Positions 33,646 to 41,315 of a stretch of DNA of 64,000 bases are shown here, piece by piece. Source of the stretch: Chloroflexota bacterium (GTDB lineage Bacteria; Chloroflexota; Anaerolineae; J102); contig JAKOVD010000032.1 in the NCBI GenBank assembly GCA_029782215.1, forward strand, positions 248,001 through 312,000, given 5' to 3'. The notes below the pieces were generated by a model, which saw nothing but the letters and a program-made list of their open reading frames with translations, made no database searches and had not been told where the DNA came from. A program made the position numbers and the translations under genes. Positions within the stretch are counted from its first letter, which is position 1; every line of letters begins with the position of its first letter.

Positions 33646-34101
33646 TTACTCGCCGCCCAGGTTGCTGGCGTTGCGGTGGGCGGATGTGTAGGGGAGCAGG
33701 GCCAAGAAGCGCGCCCGCTTGACGGCGATGACCAGCCGGCGCTGGTGCTTGGCGCAGGTGCCCGTGCGGCGGCGGCTGAAGATCTTGCCATTGCCGGCCA
33801 CGTAGGTCGCCAGGAAACTGCCCTTCTTATAGTCGATGTACTTGACCTGGTCGACGCAGAATTGGCACACCTTGACCGTGGTGGTGCGCTCGCCCATCTG
33901 CCGGCGCCGTGGGCCGCCGCGTTCGCCGCCGCCGCCAAAACCACCGCCGTAGCCACCGCCACCGCCGCCGCCGCCACCGTAACCGCCCGTGCGGGGGGCG
34001 GGGCGAGGTGGACGGGGCGCTGCCGGAACGGCTTCCACCACGGAATCCTCAACAACCACTTCTGCTTCCGGACCTTCGTCCAGGATCATATCGTCTGCCA
34101 T
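33646..34101 (-). CDS. rpsR: Ribosomal protein S18 with long Gly/Tyr-rich N-terminal extension
   Basis: The S18 core occupies residues 75-151 (YIDYKKGSFLATYVAGNGKI, then TGTCAKHQRRL) and has the zinc-binding-type cysteines C79, C82 and C116 with H119. Normal S18 is about 75-90 residues; here 74 extra N-terminal residues comprise an acidic part (1-25), a Pro/Arg part, and a run of glycines with interspersed tyrosine and phenylalanine (39-63). GAGG precedes the ATG at 34101, so the extension appears translated. Third gene of rpsF-ssb-rpsR. The role of the extension is unknown. Confidence 0.95.
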   Translation of the reverse strand: MADDMILDEGPEAEVVVEDSVVEAVPAAPRPPRPAPRTGGYGGGGGGGGGYGGGFGGGGERGGPRRRQMGERTTTVKVCQFCVDQVKYIDYKKGSFLATYVAGNGKIFSRRRTGTCAKHQRRLVIAVKRARFLALLPYTSAHRNASNLGGE

Positions 34102-34190
34102 GTTTGCCTCAGGAAACTCTTGCTTAGTGAGCCACGGGCGTGCCTGCGCCCGTACCAGGTGTCGATGAAATAGGGGGAGCGGCGCGCCGG

Positions 34191-34595
34191 TCAGAAAGGC
34201 AGGTCAGGCTCGTCGCTCACGTAGTAGTCGCGCTCATCCTCACGGGCGCCGCCGCCGGCGTGGCGGGCATCGAGGATGAGCATCTCGTTGGCCACCAGCT
34301 CCGTGCGAAAGTGCTTATTGCCGTCCGGGTCTTCCCAGGTGCGGGTCTGCAGGTGCCCTTCCACGTAGACGCGGGAGGTCTTGCGCAGGTACTGGTTGCA
34401 GATCTCGGCCAGGTTGCCCCAAGCCACCACGTTAAACCACTCCGTCGCTTCCCGGCGTTCGCCGTCTGAAGTGACCCACGTGCGGCTGGTGGCAACGCTA
34501 AAGGTCGTCACCGGCTTGCCGCCCTGCGTATACCGCATTTCCGGGTCGCGCCCCAGGTTGCCGATCACCATGACTTTGTTCAGACCGCGAGACAT
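34191..34595 (-). CDS. ssb: Single-stranded DNA-binding protein SSB
   Basis: A 134-residue OB-fold protein (NKVMVIGNLGRDPEMRY, TEWFNVVAWGNLAE, RVYVEGHLQTRTW) with a short linker and the acidic tip DEPDLPF, which replaces the usual DDDIPF that recruits repair and replication partners. The linker is much shorter than in E. coli SSB. AAGGAG precedes the ATG. Position between rpsF and rpsR is the common bacterial arrangement. Confidence 0.97.
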   Translation of the reverse strand: MSRGLNKVMVIGNLGRDPEMRYTQGGKPVTTFSVATSRTWVTSDGERREATEWFNVVAWGNLAEICNQYLRKTSRVYVEGHLQTRTWEDPDGNKHFRTELVANEMLILDARHAGGGAREDERDYYVSDEPDLPF

Positions 34596-34679
34596 AAACC
34601 GCTCCTTGAACGACCTGATGCCACGCCAGAATGGAGAGGTGAACGCACCGGCGCCGTGTCCGGACGGCCCCAGCGCCGG

Positions 34680-34970
34680 TTACAGGTCGGACTTGCGCAC
34701 CGGGAGGTGGCGAAGGACATCCTCGTGCAGCCGCAGCGAGCGCGACAGGTCTGCGACCTTGGCGCCGGCCAGCTTGTACTCGAAGAGGATGTAGGTCGCC
34801 TCATTCTGCTTATTGATCGGGAAGGCCAGGGTGCGGCGCCCCCACGGGGTCACGGTGTCCACCGCGCCGCCCAGCTCGGCGATCTTGTTCTGCACCCACT
34901 CCGTCATCTTGGCGACGCCTTCCTCGTCCAGGCGTGGGTGGAACAGGGTTACCATCTCGTAATCGGTCAT
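34680..34970 (-). CDS. rpsF: Ribosomal protein S6
   Basis: A 96-residue ferredoxin-like S6 (YEMVTLFHPRLDEEGV, TPWGRRTLAFPINKQNEATY, PVRKSD at the end). It binds 16S rRNA with S18, encoded two genes downstream. No acidic C-terminal extension is present. The AAAGGAG is about 13 bases before the ATG, rather far. A promoter and a two-part leader hairpin precede it. Confidence 0.97.
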   Translation of the reverse strand: MTDYEMVTLFHPRLDEEGVAKMTEWVQNKIAELGGAVDTVTPWGRRTLAFPINKQNEATYILFEYKLAGAKVADLSRSLRLHEDVLRHLPVRKSDL

Positions 34971-34998
34971 GCTGTGAAAAGACTCCTTTCTTTGGGTT

Positions 34999-35038
34999 TG
35001 TCAGCGGTCAATCCCGCCGGTGCGGGAGGCCGCTGACA
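34999..35038 (-). ncRNA. Leader hairpin of rpsF, candidate S6:S18 autoregulatory element
   Basis: On the minus strand: TGTCAGCGG, CCT, CCCGC, ACCG, GCGGG, ATTGA, CCGCTGACA. This folds as a nine-base-pair outer stem, an asymmetric internal loop and a five-base-pair inner stem. It lies about 28 bases before the rpsF start. S6:S18 complexes are known to bind a leader hairpin with a conserved CCG at an internal loop in many bacteria. The CCG after ATTGA is in a plausible place, but I cannot confirm the family match. Confidence 0.5.
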
Positions 35039-35086
35039 GAAAGAACGAGGGGATTCGAACGGCTTTCCCCTCGTGACAAGGTTCCG

Positions 35087-35116
35087 ATTATGCCACAGGG
35101 CCGCAGCCGCGCCCAA
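35087..35116 (-). promoter_or_regulatory. Promoter of the rpsF operon
   Basis: Minus strand TTGGGC (35111-35116), 18-base spacer, CATAAT (35087-35092) preceded by TGG (extended -10). The predicted leader of about 110 bases contains the hairpin at 34999-35038. Confidence 0.5.
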
Positions 35117-35148
35117 ATCAGGGGGGCGGATATTGGTCTGCAGCAGCG

Positions 35149-35247
35149 GCTTTAGTCGCTTCTGGACCATACAACGACTGAAGTCGTTACGGCAACTCCT
35201 GGCGCCTTTGGTCGCTCGTGCACCGGAGAACGACTGAAGTCGCTACG
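35149..35247. repeat. Tandem copies of a CGACTGAAGTCG-type element
   Basis: A two-part unit occurs twice, about 55 bases apart: GCTTTAGTCGCT (35149) then AACGACTGAAGTCGTTAC (35173); GCCTTTGGTCGCT (35203) then AACGACTGAAGTCGCTAC (35229). The core CGACT-GA-AGTCG is self-complementary. A third site is at 40212-40251. This is a short dispersed intergenic repeat. Confidence 0.75.
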
Positions 35248-35252
35248 ACAGC

Positions 35253-35282
35253 TTGCCAAGCGCCAGCGGGCTGCACTATAAT
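35253..35282 (+). promoter_or_regulatory. Promoter of tRNA-Pro
   Basis: TTGCCA (35253-35258), 18-base spacer, TATAAT (35277-35282); predicted start about five bases before the mature tRNA. Confidence 0.65.
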
Positions 35283-35293
35283 CCTGGTCGTTC

Positions 35294-35367
35294 CGGGGCG
35301 TAGCGCAGTTCGGTAGCGCGCACGGTTCGGGTCCGTGAGGTCGGGCGTTCAAGTCGCCCCGCCCCGA
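35294..35367 (+). tRNA. tRNA-Pro (anticodon CGG)
   Basis: A 74-base cloverleaf: acceptor CGGGGCG/CGCCCCG, anticodon stem CACGG/CCGTG with loop TTCGGGT (anticodon CGG), T-stem GGGCG/CGCCC with loop TTCAAGT, discriminator A35367. The start CGGGGCGTAGCGCAG is typical of bacterial tRNA-Pro. CCA is not encoded. A hairpin without a T-tract follows about 28 bases later. Confidence 0.95.
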
Positions 35368-35394
35368 CACTACCCGCAGAATTCTGTGAACCAG

Positions 35395-35437
35395 GCGGAG
35401 GAGCCGCCTGCCAGTGGATGGCAGGCGGCTCCTCCGC
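35395..35437. repeat. 18-base-pair perfect hairpin after tRNA-Pro
   Basis: Arms of 18 bases (GCGGAGGAGCCGCCTGCC and its exact complement) flank a seven-base loop. No T-tract follows, so termination is uncertain; it could be a REP-like element or a processing barrier for the tRNA transcript. Confidence 0.6.
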
Positions 35438-35581
35438 GTGTTGGGACCGGTGCAGAAGAGACCACATGCTGGTTATCATCATCGTCAGGTTTGCCTGAGC
35501 GGGAACACCCGTTGCGGAGTTGAATGCCGGTCTTTCCGACAAGCCGGGTTCTCGCTGAAGAGAAACGCCGTGCCAGGGGGC

Positions 35582-35609
35582 GTAGGGGCGGTTCATGAAC
35601 TGCCCCTAC
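35582..35609. repeat. REP-like palindrome (GTAGGGGC...GCCCCTAC)
   Basis: GTAGGGGCGGTTCATGAAC followed by TGCCCCTAC folds into one stem with a single G-T pair. Similar GTAGGGGC palindromes are common dispersed intergenic elements in many bacteria. No flanking transposase is present. Otherwise the stretch 35438-35800 shows no gene. Confidence 0.6.
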
Positions 35610-35800
35610 CACTGTCCCGCAAGCGTTCACTATCGCCTTCCCGCGCAGGAGTGGTAACATCTGCGTGATGCGGCAGATGCTGGGGCGCACTTTTCCCGAC
35701 GTGGTCGGCCGGCGCCTGCCCATTGTCCCATCTGACGTCGATTCCGCCCACCGGTGCGGCAGTCCGGTGGCTACCTGGCGACTGTAGCGAGGAGGCCCGC

Positions 35801-36364
35801 ATGACGCTGAAACCGTGGCAATTGGGCTGCCTGGGGTTGGCATTGGTCGTGGCTGGCTTGGTCTTCGGCTGCCTGGTAGGCGGGCTGCTTGGCTCAATGG
35901 TGGTGGGTCCCAGGGTGCAGACGGCCCTCGGCAGGACGACGAAAGAGCCGGCGGTGGCCACAGAGGCGCCCAGCATCGCGCCGGGGAAGCCGACGGTGGC
36001 GCCGACACCGACGCCGTCACGCTGTGTGATGGCGTCCGCCAAACAGATGGCGCTGGTGCAGGCAGGCGTGCAAGGCGCGGCGCCCGGCAGCGTGGTGCGG
36101 TCGGGGTGGGCGGTGAGGTCGAACCACTTCCAAAATGTATGGATGGTGGCGGCGCTGGTCTATGGGCCGGGAATGGAGCAGGGTGGAGGCCCGGGGGTGT
36201 GGGCCATCGGCGGCGACCCTGACAACCCGGTCATGGCGCTTTCGGTCAACGGATCTGCGAAGCAGCTCAGCAACCTCCCGGACGCCACCCAGGCAGTGGC
36301 GCAGATCTCGGAGTCGGAGGATGGCGTTGCCGAGGCGCTGGCGTGTGTGGAGGCGTTCAGGTGA
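35801..36364 (+). CDS. Small membrane-anchored protein of unknown function
   Basis: A 187-residue protein from the ATG at 35801, which has GAGGAGG at a good distance. One N-terminal membrane helix (about residues 8-33, rich in Gly/Leu/Val), a Thr/Pro/Ala linker (45-75) and an extracellular domain of about 110 residues with no recognised family (SAKQMALVQAGVQGAAPGSV, WMVAALVYGPG). The domain contains a Cys near each end, which may pair. Stands alone between the repeat region and the ABC exporter genes. Confidence 0.75.
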   Translation: MTLKPWQLGCLGLALVVAGLVFGCLVGGLLGSMVVGPRVQTALGRTTKEPAVATEAPSIAPGKPTVAPTPTPSRCVMASAKQMALVQAGVQGAAPGSVVRSGWAVRSNHFQNVWMVAALVYGPGMEQGGGPGVWAIGGDPDNPVMALSVNGSAKQLSNLPDATQAVAQISESEDGVAEALACVEAFR

Positions 36365-36579
36365 GATAGGGACCCGGCGTTCCCAGGGGTCACGCGCCGG
36401 TCCCCATGTTCATGGTAGAGAGGGGGGCGGCGATCATGCAGCGGGACTGCACGATGGCCGTCGTACCGGGCTGAGCTCCGGCGCGCCGCGGGGTGGGGCG
36501 TTTCACCCGCGGGCTCTGAACGGCGATAATGAAGGGCGCAGGGGCCTATCACGCCCGTGGGAGCACGACGACACCCCAG

Positions 36580-38361
36580 ATGAAGCACATTCGTGAACTT
36601 CTGCCTTTTGTCAGACCCTACTGGAAGCTGGCGGTCTTGGCTTTGGTCCTGCTGACCACCCTCGTGGTCGCGGACCTGGCCATCCCCATGCTCATTGCGC
36701 GCATCATCGACCAGGGCATCAAACAGAATAACCTGACGGTGGTCATGCAGACGTCGGCCTTGATGCTGGCCATCTCCCTGGCCAGCCTGGTGATCGCGCT
36801 CGGCAACAACAAATACTCCATTCTCGTCGGTGAAGGCGTGGCCCGCGACCTGCGAGAGGCCATGTTCATCAAGATCCAGACTTTCTCTTATGGAAACCTG
36901 AACGAGTTCACGACGGGCAAGCTCATCGTGCGGCTGACCAGCGACGTGGCGGCGGCAAAGAGCCTGGTCCAGATCTCCCTGCGCATCGGCACCCGGGCGC
37001 CGCTGCTGATGACCGGCAGCCTCATCCTCATGTTCAGGACCGACCCTCGCCTGGCGCTGGTCATGGTCCCCTTGCTGCTGGTCACGACCGCGGTCATCGT
37101 CCTCTTCAGCATGACCATGGAGCCGATGTTCCGCACCGTCCAGCAGAAGCTCGACAGGCTCAACACCGTTCTACAGGAGAACATCGCCGGCGCCAGGCTG
37201 GTCAAGGCTTTCGTGCGCGCGGACTATGAAGAACAGCGCTTTGCCGTCACCAACGACGACTATGCCGCCAACTCCATCCGTTTGATGCAGCTCATGGCCA
37301 TCCTGGCGCCGGTGCTGACGATGTTTGTGAACATCGGCATTGTGACGGTCATCTGGTACGGCGGCCTGCAGGCCATCCACGGGAACATCATGGTGGGACA
37401 GATCGTGGCCTTTACGAACTACCTGTTTACGGTCATGACCCCTCTGCTGTTGATGACCATGCTCTCGAACACCTATGCCAATGGCGTTGCCTCCGCCCGC
37501 CGCGTCAATGAGGTACTGGACACCGTGCCCCAGGTCGAGGAGGATCCGCACGCCGCGCCGCTGCCCGCCCAGGCCCTGGCGCGGGTGGCGTTCGACAACG
37601 TGGGCTTTCACTACAACGGCGAGGTCGAAAGGCCCATTCTGGAGGGCGTCAATCTGGTGGCAGAGCCGGGGCAGACGATCGCCATTCTCGGCGCCACAGG
37701 CTCGGGCAAATCCTCGCTGGTCAACCTGATTCCCCGCTTCTACGACGTCACCGCCGGCCAACTCCGCGTCGACGGCAGCGATGTCCGCCAACTCCAGACC
37801 GATTCGCTGCTCTCACAAACCGGGATCGTGCCCCAGGAATCGATCCTTTTCTCGGGCACGGTGCGTGACAACATCCGCTATGGCCGGCCCGAAGCAAGCG
37901 AGGAGGAAGTGGTGGCCGCGGCGCAGGCAGCCCAGGCCCATGACTTCATCATGAGGCTGCCGCAGGCCTATGACACCCATGTCGAGCAGCGCGGGGTGAA
38001 TCTCTCGGGCGGCCAGAAGCAGCGCATCGCCATCGCCCGCGCCCTGCTCACTCAACCCAAGATCCTGATCCTGGACGACAGCACCAGCGCCGTGGATGTG
38101 GAGACAGAAACCCGAATCCAGGCGGCGCTGGCGAGCAGTCTCCACCAGCGCACCAGCTTCGTCGTGGCCCAGCGGATCAGCACCGTCCTCAACGCCGACA
38201 AGATCGTAGTGCTCGACAAGGGCCAGATCGTCGGCGAGGGGACCCACATGCAGCTCATGCAGTCAAACGCCATCTACCAGGAGATCTACGAGTCGCAGTT
38301 GGGCAGCGGCTTTCGCGAGATGGAAACCGCTGACGATCTGGACGGAGGCAGGGCGCCATGA
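36580..38361 (+). CDS. ABC exporter half-transporter with degenerate ATPase site (BmrC/TM287-like)
   Basis: About 593 residues from the ATG at 36580 (an ATG at 36529 adds 17 residues; neither has a clear Shine-Dalgarno). Six membrane helices (about 1-310) are followed by the nucleotide-binding domain with Walker A GATGSGKSS and signature LSGGQ. The Walker B end reads LDDS, with Asp (D500) in place of the catalytic Glu, and the switch His is Gln (AQRIS, Q531). These are hallmarks of the degenerate subunit of heterodimeric exporters. It overlaps its partner by four bases (ATGA). Drug or lipid export is the usual role. Confidence 0.92.
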   Translation: MKHIRELLPFVRPYWKLAVLALVLLTTLVVADLAIPMLIARIIDQGIKQNNLTVVMQTSALMLAISLASLVIALGNNKYSILVGEGVARDLREAMFIKIQTFSYGNLNEFTTGKLIVRLTSDVAAAKSLVQISLRIGTRAPLLMTGSLILMFRTDPRLALVMVPLLLVTTAVIVLFSMTMEPMFRTVQQKLDRLNTVLQENIAGARLVKAFVRADYEEQRFAVTNDDYAANSIRLMQLMAILAPVLTMFVNIGIVTVIWYGGLQAIHGNIMVGQIVAFTNYLFTVMTPLLLMTMLSNTYANGVASARRVNEVLDTVPQVEEDPHAAPLPAQALARVAFDNVGFHYNGEVERPILEGVNLVAEPGQTIAILGATGSGKSSLVNLIPRFYDVTAGQLRVDGSDVRQLQTDSLLSQTGIVPQESILFSGTVRDNIRYGRPEASEEEVVAAAQAAQAHDFIMRLPQAYDTHVEQRGVNLSGGQKQRIAIARALLTQPKILILDDSTSAVDVETETRIQAALASSLHQRTSFVVAQRISTVLNADKIVVLDKGQIVGEGTHMQLMQSNAIYQEIYESQLGSGFREMETADDLDGGRAP

Positions 38362-40190
38362 CGTTCCCAACCGCGATGCGTGGGGCCGGCCAGGCCCGGT
38401 CAGGACTTCCGGCGATGGGTCCGGGACGACCGGCGAAGATCGAGACGGCCCAGAATCCCCGCCAGGCCCTGGTGCGGCTGCTCGGCTACCTCAGGCCGTA
38501 CAAATGGACCCTGGCGATCGTCCTGGTCCTGGTGGTGATCTATAGTGTTCTCGCCCTGATCGCCCCCTATCTCCTGGGCGTGGCGATCGACAAGTTCATC
38601 GGCGCCAAAGATGCGGCCGGGCTGGTGCGCATCATGGTGCTCATGCTGGCGGCCTACCTGCTCAACAACCTGTTCCAGGCCATCGCCAACCGGATGATGG
38701 CCAGGCTGTCCCAGTTGGCGCTGAAGCAGGTGCGCGCCGATCTCTTCCAGCATTTGCAGACCCTGTCGATCCGGTTCTACGACACCCACACGGCCGGGGA
38801 ATTGATGAGCCGCCTGACGAATGACATCGACGCCATCAACCAGGCGGTTTCGCAGAACATCGTCGCCCTGGTGGCCAGCGTCCTGGCCATGGGCGGCATC
38901 CTCATCGCCATGTTCGTGCTGGACCGCTGGCTGGCCCTTTCGACCCTGCTGGTCATCCCGATCATGTTCTTCTTCACCCAGTTCGTGGCCCGGTATACCC
39001 GGCGCGGGTACCGTGATCTGCAGAAGGACCTGGGTGGTCTCAACAGCGTCATGGAAGAAGCCATCAGCGGGCAGAAAGTTGTCAAGGCCTTCCGCCGGAA
39101 CGATGCGGTGATCGAGGCCTTCCGCGTGCAGAACCAGGCCGTTTACGAGGCCGGGGTGTTTGCCAACACCTACGCCCTGCTCCTCATGCCGCTCACCAAC
39201 GTCCTGGGCAACTTCTTCATCATCGTCCTGGCCGGCCTGGGCGGCTGGCTGGCCCTGCAGGGCCTGGTCAGCGTCGGCATGATCGCCACCTTCATCCTCT
39301 ACGGGCAGAACTTCATTCAGCCCCTGCGCCAACTGTCGAACCTGTACAACACCATCCAGGCGGCCCTGGCCGGGGCCGAAAGGGTGTTTGAGATCGTCGA
39401 CACACCCCCGGAGACCCTCGATCCGGCCGATCCCCTTCCGTTCGACTCGATCAAAGGCGAGGTTGTCTTCAACCATGTCCACTTCGGCTATGAGCCAGAG
39501 ACGCCGGTCATCAAGGACATGACCCTGGAGGCCTGGGCCGGGCACATGATCGCCCTGGTGGGACCCACCGGCGCCGGCAAGACGACCATCGTCAACCTGC
39601 TGACCCGCTTCTACGATATCCAAAGCGGCAGCATCACGATTGACGGCAAGGACATCCGCGACGTCCGCAAGGCGGATCTGCGCCGCCAGCTCGGCATGGT
39701 GCTGCAGGACACCTTCCTGTTTTCCACGACGGTTATGGAGAACATCCGCTATGGCCGCCTGGATGCCACCGACGAGGAGTGTATCGAGGCGGCCAGGATG
39801 GCGGATGCTGACCACTTCGTCCGCCAGTTGCCCCACGGCTATGACACCGTGCTTTCCGAGCGGGCCGGCAACTTGAGCCAGGGCCAGCGCCAACTGCTGG
39901 CGATCGCCCGCGCCATCCTGGCCGACCCTGCCATCCTGATCCTGGACGAAGCCACCAGCAGCGTCGATACGCGCACGGAGGCGCGCATCCAGAAGGCTTT
40001 GCTGCGCCTGATGGAGGGGCGGACAAGCTTCGTCATCGCCCACCGTCTGAGCACGATCCGCGATGCCGATCACGTGGTCGTGATCAACAACGGCGAGATC
40101 ATCGAACAGGGCAGCCACCAGGAACTGTTGGACAGGCATGGTTTCTACCACCATCTCTATCTCAGCCAGTTCAAAGGCCAGGCGATCTAG
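38358..40190 (+). CDS. ABC exporter half-transporter, catalytic partner (BmrD/TM288-like)
   Basis: A 610-residue half-transporter. A 40-residue N-terminal extension precedes six membrane helices and a nucleotide-binding domain with Walker A GPTGAGKTT, Walker B LDEA (catalytic E531) and H-loop AHRLS (H562). Its signature is LSQGQ, not LSGGQ, consistent with completing the degenerate site of the partner encoded just upstream. The two should form one heterodimer with a single fully active ATPase site. Cargo unknown. Confidence 0.93.
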   Translation: MTFPTAMRGAGQARSGLPAMGPGRPAKIETAQNPRQALVRLLGYLRPYKWTLAIVLVLVVIYSVLALIAPYLLGVAIDKFIGAKDAAGLVRIMVLMLAAYLLNNLFQAIANRMMARLSQLALKQVRADLFQHLQTLSIRFYDTHTAGELMSRLTNDIDAINQAVSQNIVALVASVLAMGGILIAMFVLDRWLALSTLLVIPIMFFFTQFVARYTRRGYRDLQKDLGGLNSVMEEAISGQKVVKAFRRNDAVIEAFRVQNQAVYEAGVFANTYALLLMPLTNVLGNFFIIVLAGLGGWLALQGLVSVGMIATFILYGQNFIQPLRQLSNLYNTIQAALAGAERVFEIVDTPPETLDPADPLPFDSIKGEVVFNHVHFGYEPETPVIKDMTLEAWAGHMIALVGPTGAGKTTIVNLLTRFYDIQSGSITIDGKDIRDVRKADLRRQLGMVLQDTFLFSTTVMENIRYGRLDATDEECIEAARMADADHFVRQLPHGYDTVLSERAGNLSQGQRQLLAIARAILADPAILILDEATSSVDTRTEARIQKALLRLMEGRTSFVIAHRLSTIRDADHVVVINNGEIIEQGSHQELLDRHGFYHHLYLSQFKGQAI

Positions 40191-40211
40191 GCCCGGCGTA
40201 GGCACGTAGTC

Positions 40212-40251
40212 ACGACTTCAGTCGTTTCCCCCCACCCTGGGCGACTGAAGT
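40212..40251. repeat. Third CGACTTCAGTCG-type element
   Basis: ACGACTTCAGTCGT (40212-40225) and GCGACTGAAGT (40241-40251) are inverted copies of the core found at 35173 and 35229 and can pair with each other. They lie between the ABC exporter operon and the HAD gene, where they could act as a terminator. Confidence 0.6.
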
Positions 40252-40334
40252 GCAGGGCTGGGGCCCGGCGCTCCGAGGGGCGGCTCCCAGGTGGTTTGCC
40301 GCTTGGCGGTGAAGGATGCGAGAATGGCGCCACC

Positions 40335-41315
40335 ATGAACGCTCTCCATTTCCCCGATCTCGGAACCTTTGACCCCGGCGAACTGCAGCCGCGCCACGCC
40401 TGCAGCGACGGCCGCTTTCACGTGGGAGCCGACGGCGTCCAGGCCATCGCCGCCACCGGCGACGGCAAGGTGGAGTTCATCGCCTTTGCCGGCCACACCA
40501 TCGCTTATGTCAAATCCTCGTTGGGCTATCCCGCCTACTATCCCGTTCACCCCGTGCAGTTACAGCCACCCGTGCAAGCCGTGCTGATGGACCTGGACGG
40601 CACCAGCGTGCACAGCGAGAGCTTCTGGATCTGGATCATCGAGCAGACCACGGCCAGCCTGCTGGGCAACCCGGCCTTCCAGCTCGAGGATGCCGATCTG
40701 CCCTACGTCTCCGGCCACAGCGTTTCCGAGCACCTGCAGTACTGCATCCACAAGTACTGCCCCGACCAGAAGCTGGAGACAGCGCGGCGCTGGTACTTCA
40801 CCCACACGCATCGTGAGCTGGAGGCGGTGCTGCGGGGCGAGGGCCGCGCCGATGCGTTCACCCCGGCGCCGGGACTCAAGGAATTCCTGCTGGAACTCAA
40901 GCGCCGCCGCATCCGCATCGCCCTGGTGACCTCCGGCTTGTACGAAAAGGCCTATCCGGAGATCGTGGCCGCGTTCCGCAGCCTGGACATGGGCGACCCG
41001 GCCCGGTTCTACGACGCCATCATCACGGCCGGCTTTCCGCTGCGCCAGGGCGAAGTGGGAACGCTGGGCGAGCTCTCGCCCAAGCCTCACCCCTGGCTCT
41101 ACGCCGAGGCCGCCCGCGTAGGGCTGGGCCTCCCCTTCGACCGGCGCCTGAGCGTCATCGGCATCGAGGACAGCGGCGCGGGGGTGTGCTCGGTGCGGCT
41201 GGCGGGGTTCCCAACCGTGGGCCTGGCAGGCGGCAACATCGACGAGAGCGGCGTCCGCTCTCTCTGCCAGTTCTACGCCGCCACCCTGACCGACGTGCTG
41301 CCGCTGTTGGGTTAG
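40335..41315 (+). CDS. HAD-superfamily hydrolase with N-terminal extension
   Basis: A 326-residue protein. About 80 N-terminal residues precede a HAD phosphatase: motif I DLDGT with flanking VLMDLDGTSVHSE, motif II VTSG, motif III lysine in LSPKPHPWLY and motif IV IGIEDSGAG. The cap is helical and inserted after motif I (subfamily I). Similar folds include phosphoglycolate phosphatase and beta-phosphoglucomutase; substrate cannot be assigned. The N-terminal part has no recognised domain. Convergent with mazG, the stop codons sharing bases. Confidence 0.88.
   Translation: MNALHFPDLGTFDPGELQPRHACSDGRFHVGADGVQAIAATGDGKVEFIAFAGHTIAYVKSSLGYPAYYPVHPVQLQPPVQAVLMDLDGTSVHSESFWIWIIEQTTASLLGNPAFQLEDADLPYVSGHSVSEHLQYCIHKYCPDQKLETARRWYFTHTHRELEAVLRGEGRADAFTPAPGLKEFLLELKRRRIRIALVTSGLYEKAYPEIVAAFRSLDMGDPARFYDAIITAGFPLRQGEVGTLGELSPKPHPWLYAEAARVGLGLPFDRRLSVIGIEDSGAGVCSVRLAGFPTVGLAGGNIDESGVRSLCQFYAATLTDVLPLLG

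Noticed and set aside
35149-35260. CRISPR array
   Set aside because: Only two imperfect units, no constant repeat-spacer size and no cas genes anywhere in the window.
38400-40205. 601-codon minus-strand frame opposite the second ABC subunit
   Set aside because: It is an antisense shadow of a transporter gene with all motifs intact.
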